Source of the DNA: CAMQRS01 sp964370645
GTDB taxonomy: Bacteria > Bacillota_I > Bacilli_A > Erysipelotrichales > Erysipelotrichaceae
Assembly (NCBI GenBank): GCA_964370645.1
Contig: CAYJJS010000046.1
Coordinates: 1-8,528 of the forward strand
Reading direction: 5' to 3'
Length of the DNA: 8,528 nt
The position numbers were made by a program, and so were the translations under genes. This document shows positions 1-7,685 of the stretch, in pieces (the stretch's first letter is position 1; each line of letters begins with the position of its first letter). The notes under the pieces were generated by a model. It worked only from the letters and a program-made list of their open reading frames with translations, ran no database searches and had not been told where the DNA came from.

Positions 1-21
1 GAAATATATCCAGTGTTTTTT
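1..21 (+). terminator. Half of a terminator hairpin cut by the window edge
   Basis: The plus strand reads ATCCAGTGTTTTTT at 8-21, the right arm and T-run of a hairpin whose left arm would lie before position 1. It nearly matches the minus strand of the terminator at 8425-8452 (one extra base in the loop). It would stop a plus-strand gene coming from the left, and the six A's on the other strand could let it act on the hydrolase transcript too. The hydrolase TAA overlaps its T-run. The missing arm is assumed, not seen. Confidence 0.5.
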
Positions 22-688
22 ACTCTTCAATAAATTGCTTCATTAGTTGCTGTGTTCGCTCTTGTTGTTTACTTGCATCAATTTGTGCAGATCCATCTTT
101 GCGCTGTATTCCATAATTACCAAACTGCGCATGATTTCCACCTTCAATTACAACTACATTTTTTTCATATTGAATATCACCATCAACTAGTAAGTCTTCA
201 CTTCCATATATAGTAAGTGTTTGGGATAGTGGATACGAGGTATTGTTGTATGAAGCAAACAAAAACAACTTCTCTATTTCGGTATTTTCACTCGCAAACA
301 AACTCGCACTTATACCGCCCAAAGAATGCCCACCAATATACCATGTATGAATTTCGTCTTCCGCTTGCATAATCGCACTGGCTGCATTTTGATTGAAAAT
401 AGATAAATTAAATGGCATATCCACAATATACACATTTATATTTAATTTGGATATCGTATTCATAAGAGGTAGATATGCACTATATTCCACTTTGGCTCCT
501 GGATAAAAAATGAAACCAATTTCACTATCCACATCAATCTCTATATAATCGTTTTTCGTACTCACATTGGATTGTTTCAAATAAGACAACGCCTCTTCAT
601 CTGCCTTATAGTAAATATTCACATAAATAAAAAACACTACTACAATCACACTTATAACTAAACCTAGTATTTTAAAAACTTTCTTCAT
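20..688 (-). CDS. Membrane-anchored alpha/beta hydrolase (Abhydrolase_5-like)
   Basis: This 222-residue protein has an N-terminal hydrophobic segment (about residues 7-23) after a KK start, so it is probably anchored in the membrane with its catalytic domain outside. The nucleophile elbow GGHSLGG (119-125) puts the catalytic serine at Ser122. The acid is probably Asp165 in YGSED, and the histidine is His186 in EGGNHAQFGNYG. FYPGAKVE near residue 61 supplies the usual oxyanion strand. The GGNHAQFG-YG-Q...DG.A.I pattern is typical of a small-hydrolase family matching Abhydrolase_5; I know of no settled substrate for it. The start is supported by GGGGGA at 700-695, six bases before the ATG. It lies 44 bases after the giant secreted protein with no clear terminator between them, so it may be read through from that operon. 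A link to fibre assembly is not shown. Confidence 0.9.
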   Translation of the reverse strand: MKKVFKILGLVISVIVVVFFIYVNIYYKADEEALSYLKQSNVSTKNDYIEIDVDSEIGFIFYPGAKVEYSAYLPLMNTISKLNINVYIVDMPFNLSIFNQNAASAIMQAEDEIHTWYIGGHSLGGISASLFASENTEIEKLFLFASYNNTSYPLSQTLTIYGSEDLLVDGDIQYEKNVVVIEGGNHAQFGNYGIQRKDGSAQIDASKQQERTQQLMKQFIEE

Positions 689-732
689 TATTAATCCCCC
701 ACATTATATTATATGCAATATTTCATTTTTTT

Positions 733-3700
733 CTACTGGGGTAATAGTATGAAATTTTGAATATCACTCACTTCACGTGCCCCCGATGCACTTGTTACAA
801 CAATCCGATACACTTTAGCACTTTCCATTGGTGGCACATTCAGTGTTAACTCAAATACATCTTCCCCTTCACCAGCAACGATTTCACCACCTTGATATTT
901 CACGACCTCACTATTTGAAAGTAATCCATAATAGGAAGGCGCTTCATTCAAACTTGTAATTGTCCCCGGTGGAACCAACTCATATACTCCATTATCTTTT
1001 TTTTCGTACAACTTTATTTTTAAAGACACATTGCTTGCATATTCATTATATTTTAATGTAAGAGGAACCTTATATTCACCTGCATACTGGATAAGCGGTT
1101 GCTCAATAGCTACATCAATAGCTAAATCTGAAGGCGGATTAGAAACAAAGGCATCTGTATCACTAGCGATTAAATTACTTAACCCATAGAGACGTTCTTC
1201 ACTAATAAACAAATCCGTTTGCACGAATACATCTATTTCCCCTACATTGATTTCATCCATTGGAAATACAAACATATAAGTGTAATTTCCACTACTCAAC
1301 TTCCCTAGTGTATGGATGAAATATTTCTCACCAGCCGCAGGATAAGCCACTCCATTAATCACTACATAAGATCCTTGCGGTATATCAAATATATTTCCAT
1401 TTTCATCACTTACCATTAGTCGAATTGCTGCATATTGGTTGATATGTTTATAATCAAATCCAACTACCTCACTCGTCTGCACCACGCTATTCACAATTGC
1501 ATGTGTAGACGCTTGATGTACTACACTAGAAGTGATTTGCGTTTCTCTCGCACTAGAAACAAGAAAGGGTTGAGAACCTTCTGTAGCATTACTTTGTATA
1601 TCCAATGAATACTCTCCAACTGCAAGCAAATCGGATGCTTTCACTTGCGTAAAATCAACAACAACTTGTATTTCATGCTTCCATACTCCAACAACACTCT
1701 CAATATCACTATCAAATATTTCCGTTGTATCCATCTCTCTAAAATTAGATAAAAACAATGCTTCATCTCCTAAAACACTATAGTAATAACGAGTTGTCGG
1801 TTGTAAAACACCACTTGTCCCCCCCATTCCCGTGTGCACAAAAGTAATACGTGTTCCTTTTGGAAAAGCCAATTCTTCTTCCCCTTGCACAAGTTTAATT
1901 TGTAAATTATCCAAACTACGGTATAAAATATACTGCGCTGTAAATGCACTATCTTGTGTAATCGTTAAAGAATCATTGGTTTGTATCGCAGAGTAATAAC
2001 GCCCTCCTATGATCCCTTCTTCAATACGTGCCTGTGCATCCACCTTCCTTTCAATATCCAATCGAACTTCGACCTCTCTACCCTTTAAGTCCGCCAGTGT
2101 AATCAAAATATAGCGTGAAGTACTAGTATCAAACAAATTACTATAATACGCCAAATCAAAACGCACTGTATTTTGTTCTTTTGAAATTTGTCCTAGAAAA
2201 ATCGGTTCTTGTGAAAACTGTGAAAGATCCACCTTATTTGATTCGTTCACTTGCATTTCAACCGCATAATTTGCATCAGCATATTCTACAGAGTCCGCCT
2301 CACCTTGTACGCTACCAAAGTTTTGCAAAGTCACATTATAAGCCTGGACATCGATAATATACATATCCAAATCAGATGTTAATTCTTCCAACTCCAATTG
2401 TGTCATCGCCTCGTTTTCACCCGTTACATCCGCGAAAATTTCAGTGTTTTTCGCAATTACATACTTCGTATCAACACTTACTTCATTTACACTCTTTAAC
2501 ACATTATCTACATTAACATCTTCTCCAATATACTTTTCCCACTCCATTGCCTGTAGGCGAATGATCTCACCAGCTGTATCTACTGTGATTTCATTACGAA
2601 GAGCCATCTTCATCTCAAACATAGTCCAATCAAACGCAGGAATATAATCATAATCTAGATTCCCCTGAATTTTAATTGCACTTACATTTGAATAATCTTC
2701 TACCGATTCGAGCCAATCATTACACGTCAATACACTTTCCATTGTGGCGGTAGTTGAATAATACACTTCATAGTAAGTTTGTTCTTGCTTATTACCAATT
2801 GCATTCATCAAATAAAAATAATCATCTATTTCCAAATAAAAGACACTTTGCTCAGTGGATACCCTTTGCTCTGACTCATTTTTTATTTGTAATAAATATG
2901 TAAAATCTTCCACTTCATCCACACTAGCTAAATTACTAATAGTTTTAGAAAATATACCCTCAACATCAATACTTGCTTCCGCGATTAAATCACTCTCACT
3001 AGAAACTACATTTAAAACATCTGATGAACTTGCCCCAGCTAAATAATTACTATTTACACTCAAATCATAAACATCTGTTTTACGAAACACCTCATAAGAA
3101 CCTCCAGCTCCTGTATATATAAGAGAATTTTCATCTTCCATAAATATCAATTGTTCTAATTGTAATGAGGAATTTTCTACTTCTAATCCTGGCGTAATGC
3201 GAAATTGTATACTGATCGATCGATTTGGTCTATACTTCAAAGTGTTTTCCCTTAAGTATGTTACATCAAATAAAGAATACCCTTGTGATAAAGTAAACTT
3301 ATAAATTTCACTTCCATCCGGTAATGTTTTCATTAATTTATATTCATACAACACACTTTCTTCTCCCTCTTCCTTTCGTTTATTTACTACTACATCTTTT
3401 GTAACATCAAACGAATAACCGGTAGGTTTAATAAAATAAACAATTGGTTTATTTACTATAGTTGAAGCTGTATATGGGTAATCATGAACACCCAATATTG
3501 CTTTTATCTCAACACTCTCTGAGACCACAATATTACTTACAGCATTCACAACATCTTCCTCTTGCTTATTTGTTGTAATCGATTCAATCAGATAAGGGAT
3601 TGAAGAGCTACTTACATTTATAAAAGTCTCGCTTGAAGTAGATACTAAATTACCCTCTGCATCAAATACCTTTAATGTATTGTTAGATGTTGCACTACCT

Positions 3701-5277
3701 GTATATCCATATACGGAACCAGGCATTCCATACGATGGACTTCCCAATAGTTCTAAACCTTCAATACGTGAAATCGTATATCGTATTTTCTTTATGTAAT
3801 ACTCTACACTCTCATCATACACGCCTTCGACAATGGAATCATACTCATTTATTAAAAATGTATCCACACTTATAAAATCAAGAAAACCACTCGCATCCTC
3901 AGCGTTTTTTAAAGCATCTACACGCAATGTAAAACCTTGTTCCCCTTGTGCGTCCACAAACGTAATATCTATCACTGGTGGCTCTTGCGCAAGCTGTGAG
4001 GGATATGGAATCTTCACTGTCTCTACATAAGCTTTATTAGCACTCCCCGCTGGGGTTGTCGTATCAAACAGGTATTCTAACACTACATTATTCACACTGC
4101 TTCCCCCTGCATTTTTTATCCCCATAATCCCCAGCAAATCCATACCATCAGCTTGTGCATTTGATTTATTATTTGCAGCATTATTAAAAACAACTAACTC
4201 TATTCTACCTTCACTAGATACCACACTTGCGGTTTTTGTCCCAATACTAGCACTCGTTAATAATTCTTCCCCTATGTACGGGTACAGGCGAATACTAGCA
4301 TTAACACTTACCGAAGAGGCCGTAGCAAATGCTTCTTGATCAAATAAAAACTTCCCAGTGAAACGAAAACTTGATTCCACAAAATCTGTGATTGTTAAAA
4401 TCACTTGACTTTCATTTTCTTGTACATCGACATTATCATATATGAATTCATTCAAACTACCATCTATGTAATCTGCATAAACATTTGCATTGTTCGCTTT
4501 CGGCTTCTCAAAAGTTATCACAAGCCGCTCAAATGCCATAGATGTATACAAAGAACCTGGAAATGGAGTGATAATCGCTATCGGGAAACCTGCTTCACCA
4601 CCAAGTGGGACACTGCTTGTACCCCCTTCTGTACTTGGAGGGAAATACAGAGAAAACTTTCGTGTCATCGCACTAGCATCCACAAACATATTTTCTATTT
4701 TTCTAATATCAGATACATCATCCACGATGTGATTCACAAGTAAGGCCGTTGTATCACATATTTCAACACCACTTTGTCGCCCCCAAATTCTGCGATCATA
4801 ATCGATTTGAATACGAATCGTATCATTTTTCAACAATGGCGGCAATCGCAATAAATAACTCCCAGCAGATTCATTTATATATGTCCCGGTTCCTTGTTGA
4901 ATTCCAGGTTCTTCATGTGTATCAAATACAGTGAAGGTTGCATGAGGTTGCGTACCCCTTTGTAAAAATGAGTCACTAAATTGCATTTCACCAACAAAAG
5001 ACATCCCTGCAGGAACACGTATTTCCAATACGCTTGGACTCGCTAAATCTTGTTGAAACGTAATCGTCAACACCTCAGCAGCACTTTCACTTGCATCTGG
5101 TATTAGTGTATAACTTGAATTTTCTTCACTACCCAATACATAGCCTTTACTTAAACTTGCCTCATACATACCTGGTGTACTTGCCCATATATTTTCACTT
5201 TCAACAAACATAAAAAGGCTTGTTAAAACAAGTACAAACACCATAAAACATTCATTAATCATCCACTTCTTTTTCAT
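733..5277 (-). CDS. Giant secreted beta-rich surface protein, 1514 residues, no visible wall anchor
   Basis: I do not recognise a named family over the full length. The N-terminus is a classical Sec signal peptide: KKK at 2-4, a hydrophobic core near 11-24 (FMVFVLVLTSLFMF), and likely cleavage after IWA near residue 32. The rest is Ser/Thr/Val/Asn-rich with alternating polar and hydrophobic stretches, as expected of stacked beta-sandwich modules. Approximate segments are 35-390 (adhesin-like head), 390-600 (Asn/Ser-rich module), 600-800, 800-1050 (with TCNDWLESVEDYSNVSAIKI near 850), 1090-1260 (FPKGTRITFVHTG near 1140), 1260-1370, and a final Ig-like module from 1380. Cysteines are very few. 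It ends in NFILLPQ with no LPXTG, no hydrophobic tail, and no recognisable SLH or other wall-binding repeats. The ATG at 5277 is chosen over an upstream in-frame one because AGGAG lies seven bases ahead and a signal peptide follows directly. As last gene of the SipW/TasA-like block, it is best inferred to be a fibre tip or fibre-bound adhesin. Confidence 0.88.
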   Translation of the reverse strand: MKKKWMINECFMVFVLVLTSLFMFVESENIWASTPGMYEASLSKGYVLGSEENSSYTLIPDASESAAEVLTITFQQDLASPSVLEIRVPAGMSFVGEMQFSDSFLQRGTQPHATFTVFDTHEEPGIQQGTGTYINESAGSYLLRLPPLLKNDTIRIQIDYDRRIWGRQSGVEICDTTALLVNHIVDDVSDIRKIENMFVDASAMTRKFSLYFPPSTEGGTSSVPLGGEAGFPIAIITPFPGSLYTSMAFERLVITFEKPKANNANVYADYIDGSLNEFIYDNVDVQENESQVILTITDFVESSFRFTGKFLFDQEAFATASSVSVNASIRLYPYIGEELLTSASIGTKTASVVSSEGRIELVVFNNAANNKSNAQADGMDLLGIMGIKNAGGSSVNNVVLEYLFDTTTPAGSANKAYVETVKIPYPSQLAQEPPVIDITFVDAQGEQGFTLRVDALKNAEDASGFLDFISVDTFLINEYDSIVEGVYDESVEYYIKKIRYTISRIEGLELLGSPSYGMPGSVYGYTGSATSNNTLKVFDAEGNLVSTSSETFINVSSSSIPYLIESITTNKQEEDVVNAVSNIVVSESVEIKAILGVHDYPYTASTIVNKPIVYFIKPTGYSFDVTKDVVVNKRKEEGEESVLYEYKLMKTLPDGSEIYKFTLSQGYSLFDVTYLRENTLKYRPNRSISIQFRITPGLEVENSSLQLEQLIFMEDENSLIYTGAGGSYEVFRKTDVYDLSVNSNYLAGASSSDVLNVVSSESDLIAEASIDVEGIFSKTISNLASVDEVEDFTYLLQIKNESEQRVSTEQSVFYLEIDDYFYLMNAIGNKQEQTYYEVYYSTTATMESVLTCNDWLESVEDYSNVSAIKIQGNLDYDYIPAFDWTMFEMKMALRNEITVDTAGEIIRLQAMEWEKYIGEDVNVDNVLKSVNEVSVDTKYVIAKNTEIFADVTGENEAMTQLELEELTSDLDMYIIDVQAYNVTLQNFGSVQGEADSVEYADANYAVEMQVNESNKVDLSQFSQEPIFLGQISKEQNTVRFDLAYYSNLFDTSTSRYILITLADLKGREVEVRLDIERKVDAQARIEEGIIGGRYYSAIQTNDSLTITQDSAFTAQYILYRSLDNLQIKLVQGEEELAFPKGTRITFVHTGMGGTSGVLQPTTRYYYSVLGDEALFLSNFREMDTTEIFDSDIESVVGVWKHEIQVVVDFTQVKASDLLAVGEYSLDIQSNATEGSQPFLVSSARETQITSSVVHQASTHAIVNSVVQTSEVVGFDYKHINQYAAIRLMVSDENGNIFDIPQGSYVVINGVAYPAAGEKYFIHTLGKLSSGNYTYMFVFPMDEINVGEIDVFVQTDLFISEERLYGLSNLIASDTDAFVSNPPSDLAIDVAIEQPLIQYAGEYKVPLTLKYNEYASNVSLKIKLYEKKDNGVYELVPPGTITSLNEAPSYYGLLSNSEVVKYQGGEIVAGEGEDVFELTLNVPPMESAKVYRIVVTSASGAREVSDIQNFILLPQ

Positions 5278-5284
5278 AATTATA

Positions 5285-5290
5285 CTCCTA
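5285..5290 (-). promoter_or_regulatory. Ribosome binding site that fixes the start of the giant protein
   Basis: The minus strand reads TAGGAG, then seven bases, then ATG at 5277. The TAG stop of the upstream 264-residue gene lies inside this site, so the two genes are tightly coupled. The open frame continues 49 codons further upstream (to 5424), but that stretch overlaps the upstream gene in another frame and lacks signal-peptide logic. Confidence 0.85.
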
Positions 5291-6082
5291 TTCTTTGATA
5301 GTAAAATCAGTAACACCATGTATGTCACTACGATTTTCCTTAAAAAAAGTAATTTTACTATTTGAATATTCACGTAACCCAAGACATACCTCATTTGTGA
5401 CACCCACAGCATCTCTTTCAACATTCATGTCTCTCAATATATATTGGTTATTTTGATCTACATACAATGTATCCGAATATTGCAAACACAACGAACCACC
5501 TCTATCATAGGTCGAAACTTCTAATTCGAAATATTCTTTACCCACCTCATCATGCACCTGCAAACTTGCATCTTTAAAAGGTAAATACACCTTGATATTC
5601 GCCTGTAACACCTTCTTAAAAGGCGTTGTTGATGTGGCAACTATTTGAATATTTGCAAGCCGATTATGAAAATGTTCTTCTTTTAAGTGCAACAAATAGT
5701 CATCTTCACTTTCATTGCTACGTAATATAAAATCATTCGTACCAACACTTTCTAAAACATTCTCAACAAGCTGCATATCCCCACTCATATTTTCTATATA
5801 CACCGCAATTTCGTAAACCACATCTTCCTGTGCCTTTCTAAAATCATCTTCATAATTATGAATGGAAAACTCAATTTTATCTTCAAAATTGTAATTTGAT
5901 ACAGTGTATTCCATTTCTTTTTGTGGGGCATATAAAATATCACTGACAAAGTAAAATTCATTCATAGATGCTAAAAAACCACCATACTTTTGAGTAGAAA
6001 ACAAGATACTGAAGATAAAAATTGCCCCTAAGCAAACACACACTAGCATAGTCAATACTATAGCTAACACTTTTTTCTTCAT
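5288..6082 (-). CDS. Membrane-targeted TasA-like minor subunit with FYFVSDIL motif
   Basis: The 264-residue product opens with KKK and a long hydrophobic stretch (about 5-28), then ASMNEFYFVSDIL (38-50). As I recall, an 'A..FYF.SD.L' motif just after the membrane segment, followed by NYED and a 'Y.v.v' strand (here HNYEDDF at 75-81 and VVYEIAVYI at 88-96), recurs in uncharacterised proteins next to SipW-type peptidases in Bacillota. The body looks beta-rich and probably has two lobes, about 50-172 and 175-264. The second holds two cysteines (199 and 233) that could pair. The gene starts one base after the TAA of the 171-residue gene and its stop overlaps the ribosome binding site of the giant. 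It may be a membrane-proximal base or an adaptor between fibre and giant; that role is inferred, and cleavage of its signal is uncertain. Confidence 0.85.
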   Translation of the reverse strand: MKKKVLAIVLTMLVCVCLGAIFIFSILFSTQKYGGFLASMNEFYFVSDILYAPQKEMEYTVSNYNFEDKIEFSIHNYEDDFRKAQEDVVYEIAVYIENMSGDMQLVENVLESVGTNDFILRSNESEDDYLLHLKEEHFHNRLANIQIVATSTTPFKKVLQANIKVYLPFKDASLQVHDEVGKEYFELEVSTYDRGGSLCLQYSDTLYVDQNNQYILRDMNVERDAVGVTNEVCLGLREYSNSKITFFKENRSDIHGVTDFTIKE

Positions 6083-6083
6083 A

Positions 6084-6599
6084 TTATGTCCTCACCTCCT
6101 GAAAAGCCTCTACACGAATCACAATTAGATCAATTTCTTTATAAAAATCCATTTCTAACGAACCAATTTCTACAATCAATTCATAGGTGTGCAACGTCTT
6201 CTTCAAATCCATAGAACCGAATGTGCTTAAGAACCTCCCATTTGTGTCCTGCACCAAATCACCTTCTATCATCCCATCCACTTTATCTATAGCAACTATA
6301 GAAAATCGCAATGGAATATTTTGTGTTGTTTCAATCACAATATTATACGTAAGTGCAACATCACTCTTCTGGCTCTCATTAAAATTGGAAACCTGGAATT
6401 GTATCCTATTGGTTGATTCAATTTGTAAGCTTTCTAACGAAATAGAAAATGAATCACTAAAGATCCCTTCCACATACAACTGTGCTAGATGCACTTTAGA
6501 AGAACCTGAAGAAAACGTATAGAACCTAGCAGCGGCAGGCAGCAGTAAGAAGATAGAGATTACTAATGACAAAATGAGTATCCACCTAGTTTTCGTCAT
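6084..6599 (-). CDS. Small single-domain TasA/camelysin-like exported protein
   Basis: The product has 171 residues. TKTR and a hydrophobic core (about 6-21) are followed by PAAARFYTFSSGSS (21-34), a possible AXA cleavage site then an aromatic-T-S start, as in SipW-dependent signal peptides. The mature part of roughly 145 residues has beta strands and the pattern NFNESQKSDVALTYNIVIE (72-90) then NIPLRF (94-99). This matches what I recall of the 'N....S.v.L.Y.i.i....nLPL' core of minimal TasA-like domains. It has no cysteine. Its ATG lies inside the 3' end of the second peptidase gene (14-base overlap), with AGAAGGG at 6614-6608 eight bases ahead. The adjacency suggests that it is the substrate or partner of that peptidase. 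A minor or initiating fibre subunit is the inferred role; an unrelated exported beta-sandwich protein is the alternative. Confidence 0.83.
   Translation of the reverse strand: MTKTRWILILSLVISIFLLLPAAARFYTFSSGSSKVHLAQLYVEGIFSDSFSISLESLQIESTNRIQFQVSNFNESQKSDVALTYNIVIETTQNIPLRFSIVAIDKVDGMIEGDLVQDTNGRFLSTFGSMDLKKTLHTYELIVEIGSLEMDFYKEIDLIVIRVEAFQEVRT
6089..6100 (-). promoter_or_regulatory. Strong double Shine-Dalgarno before the 264-residue gene
   Basis: The minus strand reads AGGAGGTGAGGA. AGGAGG is twelve bases and GAGGA six bases before the ATG at 6082, and both lie inside the last codons of the 171-residue gene. It is the best match to the 16S tail in the operon and points to efficient, coupled translation. 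Confidence 0.75.
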
Positions 6600-7083
6600 A
6601 TCTTACACCCTTCTTTCTAAAATTTATTGTAACGATTACAAGAGATATACAAACCATAATCCCTAGCGGATGTGTGAAAAAAAGTATGCAATCATCTAGA
6701 AAGGTGATTTTAAACACACACTTTCCATAAATTTGTGAAGGATCTACAAGTTCTTTATCTGCACTAGTATTTGCATCCCCTCTAGTTTGAAAACCACCAT
6801 CTAAGAGTGCGATGATGCGATGTGTAATAAAGATCTCACCTTGTTTATAAATCACAATATCACCCACTTCATACTGTTCTTGCAGCTTATAAAAAACTAA
6901 ATCATTCACCTCTAATGTCGGACTCATACTACCTGACACTATAAGCGCATTGTGCACCCCTAATATCGTCACTACTTTTTTTCCTTGAATAAACTTTGAC
7001 ACTATCAAATACATGTTTATTGCAAGCAGTGACACGAGCACAACATAAGCCATTTTAGTCAATACGTTTTTGAACACATCCAC
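6586..7083 (-). CDS. sipW: Second SipW-type signal peptidase I (His dyad)
   Basis: The product is a 165-residue membrane peptidase that would cleave signal peptides on the outer face of the membrane. SGSMSPT (50-56) gives the nucleophile Ser52. THRI (87-90) gives His88 in place of the bacterial lysine, which marks the ER/archaeal SipW class. RGDANTSAD (101-109) supplies Asp103 and Asp109. An N-terminal membrane segment spans about 11-30, a C-terminal one about 131-154, and the tail is basic. It shares the ILGV...LIV.SGSM frame with the peptidase at 7686-8207 but is otherwise well diverged. The start is GTG, five bases after the TAG of the TasA-like gene, with no good ribosome binding site. 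Met11 (7053) lacks one too, so the exact start is uncertain and reinitiation is likely. It probably matures the 171-residue protein it overlaps; overlapping specificity with the first peptidase is possible. Confidence 0.92.
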   Translation of the reverse strand: MDVFKNVLTKMAYVVLVSLLAINMYLIVSKFIQGKKVVTILGVHNALIVSGSMSPTLEVNDLVFYKLQEQYEVGDIVIYKQGEIFITHRIIALLDGGFQTRGDANTSADKELVDPSQIYGKCVFKITFLDDCILFFTHPLGIMVCISLVIVTINFRKKGVRYDEN

Positions 7084-7088
7084 CTAAA

Positions 7089-7682
7089 CTAACTAGCACT
7101 TGCCTCGATTTGTGTAGCTTCAATATTTATGCTAAATACATAATCTTGTGAATCATATGCCAATCCATCCTCCGTGTCGAGTGCATCAGCATCTGTCCCA
7201 GAATCATAATCCCACTTCCAATAAATGATTTTAGTAAATCCATCAATCGCGTCATCCAAATTCACAACTACATCACTTTCATTACTAAGCTCAACACTCA
7301 TTTCTGCATCCGAATAAAATTTAATATTCGCTATCCCAGCAACACTGCTATCCAATGTTTCTACTGAAAGCGAGTATGTATACGCAACCTCTGCACTACC
7401 AAACTCCACAGAGAAAGATCCCTTGTCACCTGGAGCAATGTGTTGCTCATCCACATTCGCATTTACCACTTTCGTATCATATAAATTAAATATAAAATCT
7501 TCATTCGCATCACTTGTCACTCCATCGCTAACAAATTGTATATCCGTCCACTTCGCAACATTCACATGACCACTTCCATCTGATGAACTTGTATAATTCG
7601 ATAATGTCATCCCAACTAATGATAATGAAACAAGCGATAATAGAGCACTCACTAATACTGTTTTTCTTATTTTATTTTCCAT
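7089..7682 (-). CDS. TasA/camelysin-like fibre subunit with SipW-type signal peptide
   Basis: The 197-residue product starts with a basic end (NKIRK), a hydrophobic core about 9-25, then VGMTLSNYTSSSDGSGHVNVAKW (23-45). This resembles the SipW-processed pattern, with likely cleavage after Ser28 before NYTSSS. HIAPGDKGSFSVEF (81-94) carries the PGD motif common in TasA/camelysin-like proteins, followed by strands YTYSLSVE (101-108), and a YWKWDYD...DALDTEDG stretch (154-173) seen in relatives from gut Bacillota. The mature protein of about 169 residues is very acidic and has no cysteine. In Bacillus subtilis, TasA is cut by SipW and forms biofilm fibres. By analogy this is the most likely main subunit here. 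GAAGG at 7695-7691 sits eight bases ahead of the ATG, inside the end of the first peptidase gene. It lies between two peptidase genes, so which one cuts it is open. Confidence 0.9.
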   Translation of the reverse strand: MENKIRKTVLVSALLSLVSLSLVGMTLSNYTSSSDGSGHVNVAKWTDIQFVSDGVTSDANEDFIFNLYDTKVVNANVDEQHIAPGDKGSFSVEFGSAEVAYTYSLSVETLDSSVAGIANIKFYSDAEMSVELSNESDVVVNLDDAIDGFTKIIYWKWDYDSGTDADALDTEDGLAYDSQDYVFSINIEATQIEASAS

Positions 7683-7685
7683 TTT

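Noticed and set aside
703..713. Overlapping TATAAT boxes ahead of the hydrolase as a promoter
   Set aside because: There is no -35 at a fitting distance and the start would fall almost on the ribosome binding site; in such AT-rich sequence the boxes are expected by chance.
695..746. CCCCA at the end of the giant gene pairing with TGGGG at the hydrolase ribosome binding site
   Set aside because: Only five base pairs across a loop of more than 30 bases; too weak to claim sequestration.
733..790. Sortase sorting signal at the C-terminus of the giant
   Set aside because: The final residues NFILLPQ contain LPQ but no LPXTG, hydrophobic helix or basic tail follows; the protein simply stops.
2444..4934. 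Several plus-strand open frames of 60-112 codons (for example 4405-4743)
   Set aside because: All lie antisense within the giant gene, overlap each other, lack ribosome binding sites and show no domain or membrane logic.
5278..5424. Upstream in-frame extension of the giant protein by 49 residues
   Set aside because: It overlaps the end of the 264-residue gene in another frame, has no ribosome binding site, and would bury the signal peptide. The ATG at 5277 has AGGAG at ideal distance.
6187..6522. Plus-strand open frame of 111 codons
   Set aside because: It is antisense to the small TasA-like gene, whose coding evidence (signal peptide, strong coupling, family pattern) is much better.
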